NCBI RefSeq assembly: GCF_013178945.1
Contig: NZ_JABFDM010000006.1
Span: 372,001-436,000, forward strand
Reading direction: 5' to 3'
Origin: Bradyrhizobium aeschynomenes
GTDB lineage: Bacteria; Pseudomonadota; Alphaproteobacteria; Rhizobiales; Xanthobacteraceae
Length of the DNA: 64,000 bases
A program made the position numbers and the translations under genes. Shown here in pieces: positions 27,384-35,955 of this stretch (position 1 is its first letter; every line of letters begins with the position of its first letter). Below the pieces are notes generated by a model, which worked only from the letters and a program-made list of their open reading frames with translations, was not told where the DNA came from and searched no databases.

Positions 27384-30122
27384 ATGGCGCATTTCACAGA
27401 GCAACAGGACCTGGTCCCAAGGGTTCAATCCGTCGCCGATGGCATCGACGAGGCCATCGGCTGGGCGACCGATGCCGAGAACGCCAAGCTGATCGGCGAG
27501 CGTGGCGAACTCGTCCAACGCGAGCTTCGTCGATCGCGACTGCAGGCACGCAAGCTTCTCGAGGCAACCGCGGAGCCGATGGCCGTTGCGGTATTCGGCC
27601 CGAGTCAGGTCGGAAAATCGCACCTCATTTCCGTTCTTGCCCGTACGGGCGATACGCTGCAGGTGGATTTCGGCGGACGGACGCTCAACTACATCAAGAA
27701 GATAAACCCAGATAGTGGTAAGGAGGCAACCGGCCTCGTGTCGCGTTTTACGGTTCGCGACGTTCCGTCGCTGCAAGAGTTTCCGGTATCGATTCGCCTG
27801 CTCTCACCTGCCGATCTCGTCAAAATTCTCGCGAACTCCTACATATACGAAGGTAATCCAGCTCGCTATGAAAGCTGGCCGAGCGTCGAGGACCTACGCG
27901 CGCATATCGATCAGTTCCGAGCACACGCCAACAGCGCTGAAGCCGCCAGCGGCATTTCGCAGGACGACGTTTGGGATATTGGCGAATATCTCGAACTGAA
28001 TTTGATGGAATCGCAGCTCACAAAGAACTTGTCTAACCTGTGGCCGGAGGCGGCGCCTATCGCTGGTCGGCTGTCTGTCCCACAGGCCGCACGCTTCTGG
28101 TCGATCCTATGGGGCAGGCACCAAGCGCTGACCGAGCTGTTCGAAAAACTAATCGGCGCACTGAGCCACCTGAAATTTTCCTCCCACGCGTTCTGCCCGC
28201 TTGACGCGATCGATGCCACAAAGCGGGAGCCTTTGAGTATCCTCGATGCGGAAAGCCTACGGTACCTCGGCGACAGCAACGCTCCCCGGATCGCAATCGC
28301 TCGCCCGGACGGCAAGACGATCGAGCTGGACCGGTCCGTCATCGCAGCCCTCACCGCCGAGATTCGCTTCAAGCTGTCCGACAAGCCGTGGGACTTTTTC
28401 GATCATACCGATCTGCTCGATTTTCCAGGCTATCGCGGGCGGGGACTTGAACCTCCGGTCGAAAACGATGAGTCCGATGGACTTCAACATACAGGCCTTG
28501 CTCATCACCTTTCCCGCAACCGTGCCAAAACCATCCAAGAAATGCTTCTGCGAGGGAAAGTCGAGTATTTGTTTCAGCGCTACATGGCTGAACAGGCCGT
28601 CAGCGCGATGCTGCTGTGCGCCAAGCCGAGCAATATGGACGTGAAGAAGCTACCCGAAGTCATCTCGAATTGGATATCGACGACCCATGGTGCCCGGCCG
28701 CAGGATCGCCTTGGAAAGCCGACCTTGCTGTTCTTTATCTTCACAATGTTCGACATTCATTTCGGAAGAAAGGAGAGCGACAGCAGCCTTGGCCTTGACC
28801 GGAAGTTCGACGGACGAATCAAGGCCTCTCTGATCGAGCCTTTCGGTCGTTCGCCGGAGTCCTGGGTCCAACGATGGGCAGGAGATGCTCCCTTCACCAA
28901 CAGCTTCCTGATGCGAAACCCGAGCGTGAGAGAGGCGAGCGGATCCATTTTCGTCTTTGAAGGCGACCGCGAGAAGGCAATCCGGCCGGAGCAGGAGAGC
29001 TTCATTCGGGATCTTCGCTCCGCCTTCGCTTCCGTGGAACTTGTTCGCCATCATTTTGTCAACCCCGAACGAGCATTCGACGAGTTGATGGGTCTAAACG
29101 ACGGCGGAGCGACCTACATCGCCAAGCATCTCGCAGCGGTCTGCAGGCCCGACATCAAGCCACGTCAAATCGAAGATCGCCTCGAGCGGCTGCGCCAACG
29201 CACGATCAGCACGCTCGGACAGTTTTACACCTCGACAGATGCGGCTAAGCGCGTGGAAGCTCGCGAGCAGATGGCGCACAAGACGCGGGACGCACTGGAC
29301 GAATCGATAGACAATCATCGGTTCGGCATGCTGCTGCAAGGATTGATGCTGGATGGAGCCGACTTGGCCGATCGGCTTTCGGAATTCCTGATTCGGCGGC
29401 CGAGCGACAACGACGTCGGGGCCAGCGCTGCCGGCGCTACAATCAGCAATACCAACGCTCGCAGTGGAATTCCGAGGCCCGGCGGCGGTATTCCACGCCC
29501 CGGTGGACCGATAACAACTGCACCCCCATCTCGGCCCGAATCGAATCCGAGCCTCTCCTTGGAATCCCGATCCAGCCCGGAATATCTCGCACGAATCGCG
29601 ATGCGCGCATGGTTCAAGCATCTTGATGCGGTAGCCAGCGACGAATTATTCGCTGCCGACGTGCTGGTGCCTACCGCAACGATCAGAGAAATCGTCGGCG
29701 AGATCATCAAGACTGCAGTCAACCGGCGCCTGTCGCAGGAAATCCTGCGCGATATCGAAGCACTCAAATTCGTAGAGCGACTGGAGGAGCGGTTGGCAAA
29801 GGCGAGCGTCATCATCGAACACCGGCTCAATCAGTTCGTAGCCAGTTTTGGCTTCGATCGAATGCCGGAGACGCAGCGCCCGTTGGTGGATTGGATCACC
29901 GCGAAGACCCCGATCTTTCAGGAACGGCGCGTCACCCACACGATCGATGACATCAGGGAAGAGCCGCGACAATATCGTGCCCAATTCATTGCCGACTGGA
30001 CGCACGCGCTCCACGCCCTGTTCATCGAAAACGCCCGCAATGCGGCAGGCCTCGACCCCGCCAACGCCAAGCAGAACGACCGGCTCGGTGCCATCCTGAA
30101 GCTCATCGGATACTTCGGATAG
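27384..30122 (+). CDS. srfC: SrfC family protein, dynamin-like P-loop GTPase
   Basis: The 912-residue protein has LRRSRLQARKLLEATAE followed by a P-loop (FGPSQVGKSHLI, about 71-82), as in Salmonella SrfC. A G3-like DLLDFPGYRGRG lies near residue 342, within a large GTPase-like domain. The region about 690-715 is a flexible linker with repeated IPRPGG units. The C-terminal 200 residues are helical and could be a stalk. The pattern of a G domain plus long helical part is dynamin-like, suggesting membrane or filament remodelling together with SrfB. It exceeds the ~700-residue Salmonella protein because of the C-terminal part. Confidence 0.82.
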   Translation: MAHFTEQQDLVPRVQSVADGIDEAIGWATDAENAKLIGERGELVQRELRRSRLQARKLLEATAEPMAVAVFGPSQVGKSHLISVLARTGDTLQVDFGGRTLNYIKKINPDSGKEATGLVSRFTVRDVPSLQEFPVSIRLLSPADLVKILANSYIYEGNPARYESWPSVEDLRAHIDQFRAHANSAEAASGISQDDVWDIGEYLELNLMESQLTKNLSNLWPEAAPIAGRLSVPQAARFWSILWGRHQALTELFEKLIGALSHLKFSSHAFCPLDAIDATKREPLSILDAESLRYLGDSNAPRIAIARPDGKTIELDRSVIAALTAEIRFKLSDKPWDFFDHTDLLDFPGYRGRGLEPPVENDESDGLQHTGLAHHLSRNRAKTIQEMLLRGKVEYLFQRYMAEQAVSAMLLCAKPSNMDVKKLPEVISNWISTTHGARPQDRLGKPTLLFFIFTMFDIHFGRKESDSSLGLDRKFDGRIKASLIEPFGRSPESWVQRWAGDAPFTNSFLMRNPSVREASGSIFVFEGDREKAIRPEQESFIRDLRSAFASVELVRHHFVNPERAFDELMGLNDGGATYIAKHLAAVCRPDIKPRQIEDRLERLRQRTISTLGQFYTSTDAAKRVEAREQMAHKTRDALDESIDNHRFGMLLQGLMLDGADLADRLSEFLIRRPSDNDVGASAAGATISNTNARSGIPRPGGGIPRPGGPITTAPPSRPESNPSLSLESRSSPEYLARIAMRAWFKHLDAVASDELFAADVLVPTATIREIVGEIIKTAVNRRLSQEILRDIEALKFVERLEERLAKASVIIEHRLNQFVASFGFDRMPETQRPLVDWITAKTPIFQERRVTHTIDDIREEPRQYRAQFIADWTHALHALFIENARNAAGLDPANAKQNDRLGAILKLIGYFG

Positions 30123-30130
30123 TTGCTGCC

Positions 30131-31144
30131 ATGCCCCTGCGAATCTATCCCAACCACGAGCGCGGCCCGGGATATGCCTGGATCGAGATCGAGGCTGCTC
30201 TGCCGACCGGCGTCGTCTTTACGATTTCCGCCCCCAACCGGGTGAACAAGAACTATCTTGGAGCGATCGGTTGGCAGGCCGCTCCATATGAGTGGAAGCC
30301 GATCGAACTGAGCGGTACCATACTCGGCTCGCGAATGCTGGTCGGCCCGTCCGTGGTCGATCACATCTGGGAGGACGAACTCCTCGAGCTGCGTATTCCG
30401 CTCGCTGGCTATTCCGGCCAGACAACATGGCCGGATGACGTATCGCCTTCCGGCGTCGCGCGTCCGATTAATCCAGTTTCCGACGATCCGCTGCATCTTC
30501 CGGTGGTAACAGTCGATGATCCCTCGCCCAAGCCACCTCTGCCGGCGACCGGAGAATTTCCAGAGGCCAACAAGGTTGTTGAGCTCGACCAGGGTCAAGC
30601 TTCACCTAGTCCAGGTCCGGAGGTCACTTCCCATTTGTCCCCGTTCAAACGGCTTGGCATCGTTCTCTGGGCCATCGCAGGACTGGCCATCGGGTACGGC
30701 ATAGGTTACGCGTACATGTCGCCAAGCTCACTGAGCGCACCTGCGGCCTTCGTCGACAATATCGCGAGCGACGTAGCCGAGGCGCAACGACTGCTCCCCG
30801 GCACCGCGGAAAAAGCGGAACAAATCTATCAAGTCGGCCTACGGTTGCGCACCAGCCGGGCGCCGGGGCGCGAACTCGGGCTGCAGGCGCTGCATCGGGC
30901 GGCGGAGTTGAACTTCGTGCCGGCGCTGCTTTGGTTCGGCAAAACGGCAGATCCCATACGAGACGCGTGGCAGGGAGTGCGCTTGAGCCCCGACGTCGCT
31001 CTGGCACTGGATTCATACGGCAGGGCAGAGCGGGCCAACAGCGCCGAAGCCCGTCAACTGAAGGCCGCGCTCTGCAGACACATACAAGCCGATGCAACGC
31101 TGTCTGCATCGAACCGCGGAGCGGCAAGTAATGGCTGCACCTGA
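30131..31144 (+). CDS. Membrane protein with Sel1-like periplasmic region, unknown
   Basis: The 337-residue protein starts eight bases after srfC. Residues 1-115 form a cytosolic beta-rich domain that I do not recognise (IYPNHERGPGYAWIEIEAAL). A Pro-rich linker and a single membrane helix follow (about 177-197, LGIVLWAIAGLAIGYGIGYAY). The periplasmic part (about 210-337) has helical pairs such as GLQALHRAAELNFVPALLWF that recall Sel1/TPR repeats. It overlaps the vWA gene by 14 bases. A scaffold linking cytosolic SrfB/SrfC to envelope partners is a reasonable inference. Confidence 0.65.
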   Translation: MPLRIYPNHERGPGYAWIEIEAALPTGVVFTISAPNRVNKNYLGAIGWQAAPYEWKPIELSGTILGSRMLVGPSVVDHIWEDELLELRIPLAGYSGQTTWPDDVSPSGVARPINPVSDDPLHLPVVTVDDPSPKPPLPATGEFPEANKVVELDQGQASPSPGPEVTSHLSPFKRLGIVLWAIAGLAIGYGIGYAYMSPSSLSAPAAFVDNIASDVAEAQRLLPGTAEKAEQIYQVGLRLRTSRAPGRELGLQALHRAAELNFVPALLWFGKTADPIRDAWQGVRLSPDVALALDSYGRAERANSAEARQLKAALCRHIQADATLSASNRGAASNGCT

Positions 31145-32183
31145 CAGAGCCTTACACGGTGCAACGACCGTTTCCAGGATCGTTGCGGCGGCTTTCTGGA
31201 GCATGCTGGTTGGACTCCTCCTCGCCTCGGGGTGGCTGCTTCTGACCGCCTGCGGCATGAGCTTCTGGGGTGTTCAGGAGGCGTTTTGTCCGAGGCGCTC
31301 GGCGATGCGCCCGGATTCAGCCGCAAGTGAACTCGACGGACTGTTCCGCCGCGTTCAGGAACTCGAGCGACAGGTAGGAGAGCGGCCGCAATGTCGAGCC
31401 GAAGGAGCCCGCCTCCCTGATCTTCGCCAGCCTCTCGCGCCATCGCCGATGCCTCGGAAGAGCGACGCATCCCCCTCCCTTCGCGGCGGGGAGGCGGCAT
31501 TCCAGCAGGCCTGCATCGGACCACGCGCCGAGCAGTCCGCTGCGGTGATCGTTCTCGACGGCTCACGCAGCATGCTCTTACCTTATGACATCGACCCGGC
31601 GCGTGACAAGGACCTGCACGACCGTCAACAGCGGGGTGACGCCACCATCAACGAGGAATACAATCAGGCGATATCCGGCGCGGACGGACGCCGCATCGAT
31701 ATCGCCAGGGCTGCAATCCTGGAAACGATCGCCGCTTCGCGAGGGTCTGCGCATGTCGTGACTTTCGACGGCTGTAATTCGATCCAGAGCGGCTCCGGCG
31801 CAGATGGCGTCAACTTGATCCGTACGTTGGCGCCGAAGGCGGGCACGCCGATCGCAGACTCTCTGCGGCGCGCGGCGCAGCTCGTTCCTCCAGGAACCGA
31901 CGGCCGTTCCAATGGAAACATCACTCTCGTCACTGATGGAGCGGAGAGTTGTCACGGCGATCCGTGCGCAGCCGCAAGGGAGATCAAGAAGGAGCGCCCC
32001 GGTATCGTCATCAATGTAGTCGACATTGCAGGTTGGACCGACATTGCTTGTGTCGCCAGAGAGACCGGAGGCTTCGTGAGGCGAGGCGGTCGCAGCATCA
32101 ACCTCGTTCCGCTGCTCAAAGATGCCCTCAGTCAGCAATCCAAGAGTGATTGCGAGGGCGCGATTGAACGTCCACGCCAATAA
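31131..32183 (+). CDS. Membrane-anchored vWA domain protein
   Basis: The ATG at 31131 lies inside the end of the preceding gene and gives 350 residues; an upstream start in the same frame is less likely. A membrane helix (about 18-42) is followed by a short coiled coil (ELDGLFRRVQELERQVGE) and a periplasmic von Willebrand A domain. The metal site (MIDAS) is complete: DGSRS near residue 141, Thr in AGTPIAD near 239, and Asp in TDGAES near 268. vWA domains bind partner proteins through a metal ion. It is the last gene of the rightward block. Confidence 0.85.
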   Translation: MAAPDRALHGATTVSRIVAAAFWSMLVGLLLASGWLLLTACGMSFWGVQEAFCPRRSAMRPDSAASELDGLFRRVQELERQVGERPQCRAEGARLPDLRQPLAPSPMPRKSDASPSLRGGEAAFQQACIGPRAEQSAAVIVLDGSRSMLLPYDIDPARDKDLHDRQQRGDATINEEYNQAISGADGRRIDIARAAILETIAASRGSAHVVTFDGCNSIQSGSGADGVNLIRTLAPKAGTPIADSLRRAAQLVPPGTDGRSNGNITLVTDGAESCHGDPCAAAREIKKERPGIVINVVDIAGWTDIACVARETGGFVRRGGRSINLVPLLKDALSQQSKSDCEGAIERPRQ

Positions 32184-32212
32184 GCTCAAACACCGAAGAG
32201 TCCACAATCCGG

Positions 32213-33601
32213 TCAGGGAATGCCGAGCGGCTGATCCATGTCCTGGCCTGGACCGCGAGACACCGAAAAGCTACCGGCCCGTAATTCGATCGCGCCTGCG
32301 GCGCCATTTGCACCAACGCTCCCCGTCGCCCCCCGCGATCCGGCGCGGCCAGCGGGACCGGCCTGCGCCGATCCGCAGGGCGGGAGTGTGCTGCCCGGAT
32401 GTCCGCCACCTCCGCCATAGCCGTAGAAGCCGCCGATGCCGCCGCTCCCTCCCGCGCCCCCCTGAGCGGATACTTTCAATCGGCCGAGCGAACCGATGTC
32501 TTCGCTCAGGTTGATCTTGACTTGGCCTCCATTCCCTCCACGGCCCCCTGAACCGCCCACTCCGCCGTTGCCGCCATTGCCGCCTGGCAGGCCGTTCTCA
32601 GGAGGTTTCGTACAATTGCCGGGGCTGCCGATTTCGGCGCTGGCTCCGTTCGCTCCGTTGCTGCCCTGCCCACCAAGACCACCGACACCCCCGGCAGCGC
32701 CGGCTTGCCCGGCGTTTTCGATCGTCAGCAATCCCGCGATCGACTTTGCCTCTATCGTAATCGACCCTGCATCGTGACCAGATGAACCAGCCTTTCCCGC
32801 GCCGCCATCATTGCCCTGCTGACCCGGTTGCGAGGCCTTTGTCCCCGTCATGCCGCCCTGCGCACGCGGCAAGCGGTCTGCAAACGCGACGATGAGAGTG
32901 CCGCCCGGCCACGTCTCAATGCTTCCCGTCTCTCGAATCTGCAAATCGTATCCATTGGTAACAATCTGCTTCGGCAATCTCAGGCGGCCGGCCGGCCCGC
33001 GATCGCTTCCTCCCAACGTCCGCGGGCCATCGAGTGTGATGACCTCGGGCCCGCGGTCAGTCACTGAGCCAAATGCGATGCGCGCCTCCGCCTCGGCGCT
33101 TTTTTCGCAGGACAATTGCGGCAAACCGAGCTTGCCGAGATAGTGACAGCGAGACGCATTGGTGACGTGCACCCTTATGCGCCGCTCTCCGGGACTCGCA
33201 CCGAATACCGTCAATGTCCTGGCCTGCTCACTCGTCGGATCGACGTTTGCAGGTAAGAGCAAATGGCCGTCCGAATCCATCCATTCGAAACGCAGCAGCG
33301 CATTAGATTGCAGCGGAACACTGGATGGCGAGGCGTCGAGCACGACAATGTCGCCGACGAAAGCCTCAATGTTCGGCTGGCGCAGCGCGACTACCGGCTC
33401 GCCATTGTTCGCCAGATAGGTCAACCCCACAGGCACGGAGGCTGCCGCCATCAGGCCGAAGAGTACTCCCCCCAGCAAGGCCGCAGATTGCGGACGCCAT
33501 ACCGCAGTGAACGCCGAGGCGAAGGGGATCGCGCTCCCCGGGGCTTTTGCCGCAGGTGGATGATCGTGACTGGATTTTCCAATGAGATCTGTGACATCCA
33601 T
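32213..33601 (-). CDS. Membrane-anchored glycine-rich (collagen/PGRS-like) protein
   Basis: The 462-residue protein has a membrane helix near residues 38-60 and a beta domain (about 65-165) with VGDIVVLDASPSS, as in PKD-like folds. A second polar domain follows. From about 265 on there are long glycine-rich runs such as GGNGGNGGVGGSGGRGGNGG and GPAGRAGSRGATGSVG. The DNA of this region is therefore strongly biased. The Gly-rich part is probably an extended or fibrous external segment. It is the last gene of the leftward block, 32 bases beyond the ABC transporter and facing the vWA gene. No enzymatic motif is seen. Confidence 0.7.
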   Translation of the reverse strand: MDVTDLIGKSSHDHPPAAKAPGSAIPFASAFTAVWRPQSAALLGGVLFGLMAAASVPVGLTYLANNGEPVVALRQPNIEAFVGDIVVLDASPSSVPLQSNALLRFEWMDSDGHLLLPANVDPTSEQARTLTVFGASPGERRIRVHVTNASRCHYLGKLGLPQLSCEKSAEAEARIAFGSVTDRGPEVITLDGPRTLGGSDRGPAGRLRLPKQIVTNGYDLQIRETGSIETWPGGTLIVAFADRLPRAQGGMTGTKASQPGQQGNDGGAGKAGSSGHDAGSITIEAKSIAGLLTIENAGQAGAAGGVGGLGGQGSNGANGASAEIGSPGNCTKPPENGLPGGNGGNGGVGGSGGRGGNGGQVKINLSEDIGSLGRLKVSAQGGAGGSGGIGGFYGYGGGGGHPGSTLPPCGSAQAGPAGRAGSRGATGSVGANGAAGAIELRAGSFSVSRGPGQDMDQPLGIP

Positions 33602-33633
33602 GGATGAAGGGACCGCAGGGAAGAGAGGGACCG

Positions 33634-35955
33634 CTAGTTCAGCTCCTGAGCAATGCTCTCATGCTGCCGCCACCACAACCAGACCGACAGCCACACGACC
33701 ACCGTGACTACAAACAACGTAAATACGATCGAAATACCGGCCACGACGGTCACCTCTGTCACTGACGGCAGAGGAAGCCCGATGTTCTGGAACAGAACGT
33801 AGCACCCAAAGCTCAAGGCTGCACCGACAACTGCGAGTATCGCCGATGCGAAGATGGAAACAGCTCCAAGCCGCCAGAAAATCTGTCGTACCAAGCTTCG
33901 CCAAGTGAGCCCATAGGCACGGAGTACCGCATTCGGCCGAGCGTTCTTCTCCAAGAAGACCTGAATTGAGGTCCGCAGGAAGAAGACGATCGAGACAAGC
34001 ACGATACCTCCCACGATGAATATCAACTGGCCGATTGCCGAAAACCGGTTGCTTGCCGCTATCATCTTGTCAATATCTTCGCGAGAGAATGCGAACTTCT
34101 TCCTTTCGAGGAATTCCTTCAAGATCCCCGCGCGCTCGGGGTCGGTATAGAACACCGCCTGCTCGTAACTTTCGCTCGGTCCCAGCAGGGGCGAGCCGTG
34201 CGGAACCAGCATTGCGAACGGCTCTCCGCGCGGTTGCGGCAGATCGCTCACGATCCCGCCAATACGCACACGCCGCTCGTCATCACCATCGACCATGCAA
34301 AGCGGCAGTGTCGTGACGTTGCTTGGCAAGTCACGATGGGCGTTCGTCAACTGCTCGCGCAACCCCTCCGTGATGAAGATTTCGTCTCCGGTCAGCGGAA
34401 GCGTCACAAGCTTGCGCATGCTCTGTCCCTGGGGAATGAGATCTCCAAGTCGACGCGGGATTCCCTGGCCGCTCACTGCAACCTTGCTCTCCAGCATGGC
34501 GGGTTCAGCCAAACTTGCGATCAGAGCCTTAGGCGCCGAAATTGGGCTGGCATCGCACGTTCCGTTCCGCTCGAACCGCAATGAAACATACTGAATGTTC
34601 CGACCAAAAACGAGATCCCGAGCGCGCCCGCAAGGGTTTGTCGAGGCGGCGGCCGGCTCCCTGAATAAAACTGGAAATGCGCTCCGCCACCAGGGCTCGT
34701 CGAGCTGAGGACTTCGCCACGTTGCTTCTTGGTTGAAATTCGTAATCAAATCCGGCGTCAGCTCGACAGCGGATGCGCTGTCGCCGATCTTCATGTTGGG
34801 AGCGGACGATACGACATGGCAGGCTGTGGGATCTGACATGGCCTGCTTCCTGTAGAAGGACATGGTATTCAAGCCGATCAGAATGAAGCTCGTCATCAGG
34901 ACTGCGAGCAAAATGGCGTAGGCTTCGGCACGATCTGAAAAGCGTCCGTAGAGCCGTATCAGACTCAAGAGCCCCGTCAGCATTGGTGGCGGCCGGCTTT
35001 CGATGCTCGACATCCATCGCCCGAAAGCTCCAAGCTGAAAAAGGCTGCTGGTCGCCTGCCGCAACGAAAACGTCAGGGAGCCGCCGACCTTGGCCTGGGT
35101 ATAGCGCACTTCGTCTTTTGTCTTGGTCGCCTTCGAAACACGCAGGCCTTGCTTCACACCCGAGACGACAATGCCGTCGTAAACTTTCTCCTCGACCTCC
35201 CGCCATTGCTCAAGACCAGGATTGGGGAATGGCCCCTCGAGCTCGATCTCCTGGCCTGGCCGTTTACGTACCACCAGGAAGTCGCTGGCGAACTCTGCAG
35301 CGAGTTGAAGGTCGTGCGTCGCCCAAAACAGCGTGCGCAGAGGATCGGCCTCCTGATAATCAGCCAAGACCCGCATGATCGCGGCCGCAGTCCGTTTATC
35401 GAGGCTGCTGGTCGGCTCGTCGGCAAAGATGACCTGCGGCTGATGGAATAGTGCACGCAGGATAGCGACTCGCTGCTTCTGTCCACCAGATAGTCGCCAT
35501 GCCTCCCGACCCGCGGCTCCGGCGGGCAAGCCCATCGCATCCAAGCTACTGACGACGTCTTCGTCGGAGTGTTGAATGCCGTTGAGAAGTCCGGGAAGCG
35601 CGGCATTGATACCGGCTGAGGCGTCAGTAATCAAATGCCCTTCCTGAAAGACAAATCCCAGCCGATGGCGGGGAAATGCCTTTTTTCGGTCGGCCATATC
35701 GGCGGTCGTTCCGTCGGAAAAGGAATAGGTGATCGAAGCCGGGCGGCTCCTACCGGAAAACGGCGCGTCGAGGCCCGCAATCAGGTTCAGAAACGTCGAT
35801 TTTCCGGACCCAGAGATGCCTAGTAGCGCGATGCGGCGGCCGGCCAGCAGATCCACGTCCGGAAACTTCATGTCGAGCGGTTCGCCTCCGACAATGGAAG
35901 GGGGATAGATCCGCCTCAGATTCTTCGCCCGAATCAACGCAACTTGATCCCTCAT
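33634..35955 (-). CDS. MacB-type ABC transporter, fused ATPase and permease
   Basis: Translation most likely starts at 35955, in an ATGA overlap with the upstream vWA gene, giving 773 residues. The ATPase (1-235) has Walker A GISGSGKST (46-54), Q-loop FQEGH, signature LSGGQKQR (155-162), Walker B VIFADEP and His214. The permease has one helix (about 343-363), a periplasmic domain of about 270 residues, then three helices (about 640-665, 695-720, 735-761), the MacB/FtsX layout. Such pumps drive periplasmic work by mechanotransmission rather than moving substrates through the membrane. The coupling to secreted proteins suggests it acts on them or on lipoproteins. Confidence 0.88.
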   Translation of the reverse strand: MRDQVALIRAKNLRRIYPPSIVGGEPLDMKFPDVDLLAGRRIALLGISGSGKSTFLNLIAGLDAPFSGRSRPASITYSFSDGTTADMADRKKAFPRHRLGFVFQEGHLITDASAGINAALPGLLNGIQHSDEDVVSSLDAMGLPAGAAGREAWRLSGGQKQRVAILRALFHQPQVIFADEPTSSLDKRTAAAIMRVLADYQEADPLRTLFWATHDLQLAAEFASDFLVVRKRPGQEIELEGPFPNPGLEQWREVEEKVYDGIVVSGVKQGLRVSKATKTKDEVRYTQAKVGGSLTFSLRQATSSLFQLGAFGRWMSSIESRPPPMLTGLLSLIRLYGRFSDRAEAYAILLAVLMTSFILIGLNTMSFYRKQAMSDPTACHVVSSAPNMKIGDSASAVELTPDLITNFNQEATWRSPQLDEPWWRSAFPVLFREPAAASTNPCGRARDLVFGRNIQYVSLRFERNGTCDASPISAPKALIASLAEPAMLESKVAVSGQGIPRRLGDLIPQGQSMRKLVTLPLTGDEIFITEGLREQLTNAHRDLPSNVTTLPLCMVDGDDERRVRIGGIVSDLPQPRGEPFAMLVPHGSPLLGPSESYEQAVFYTDPERAGILKEFLERKKFAFSREDIDKMIAASNRFSAIGQLIFIVGGIVLVSIVFFLRTSIQVFLEKNARPNAVLRAYGLTWRSLVRQIFWRLGAVSIFASAILAVVGAALSFGCYVLFQNIGLPLPSVTEVTVVAGISIVFTLFVVTVVVWLSVWLWWRQHESIAQELN

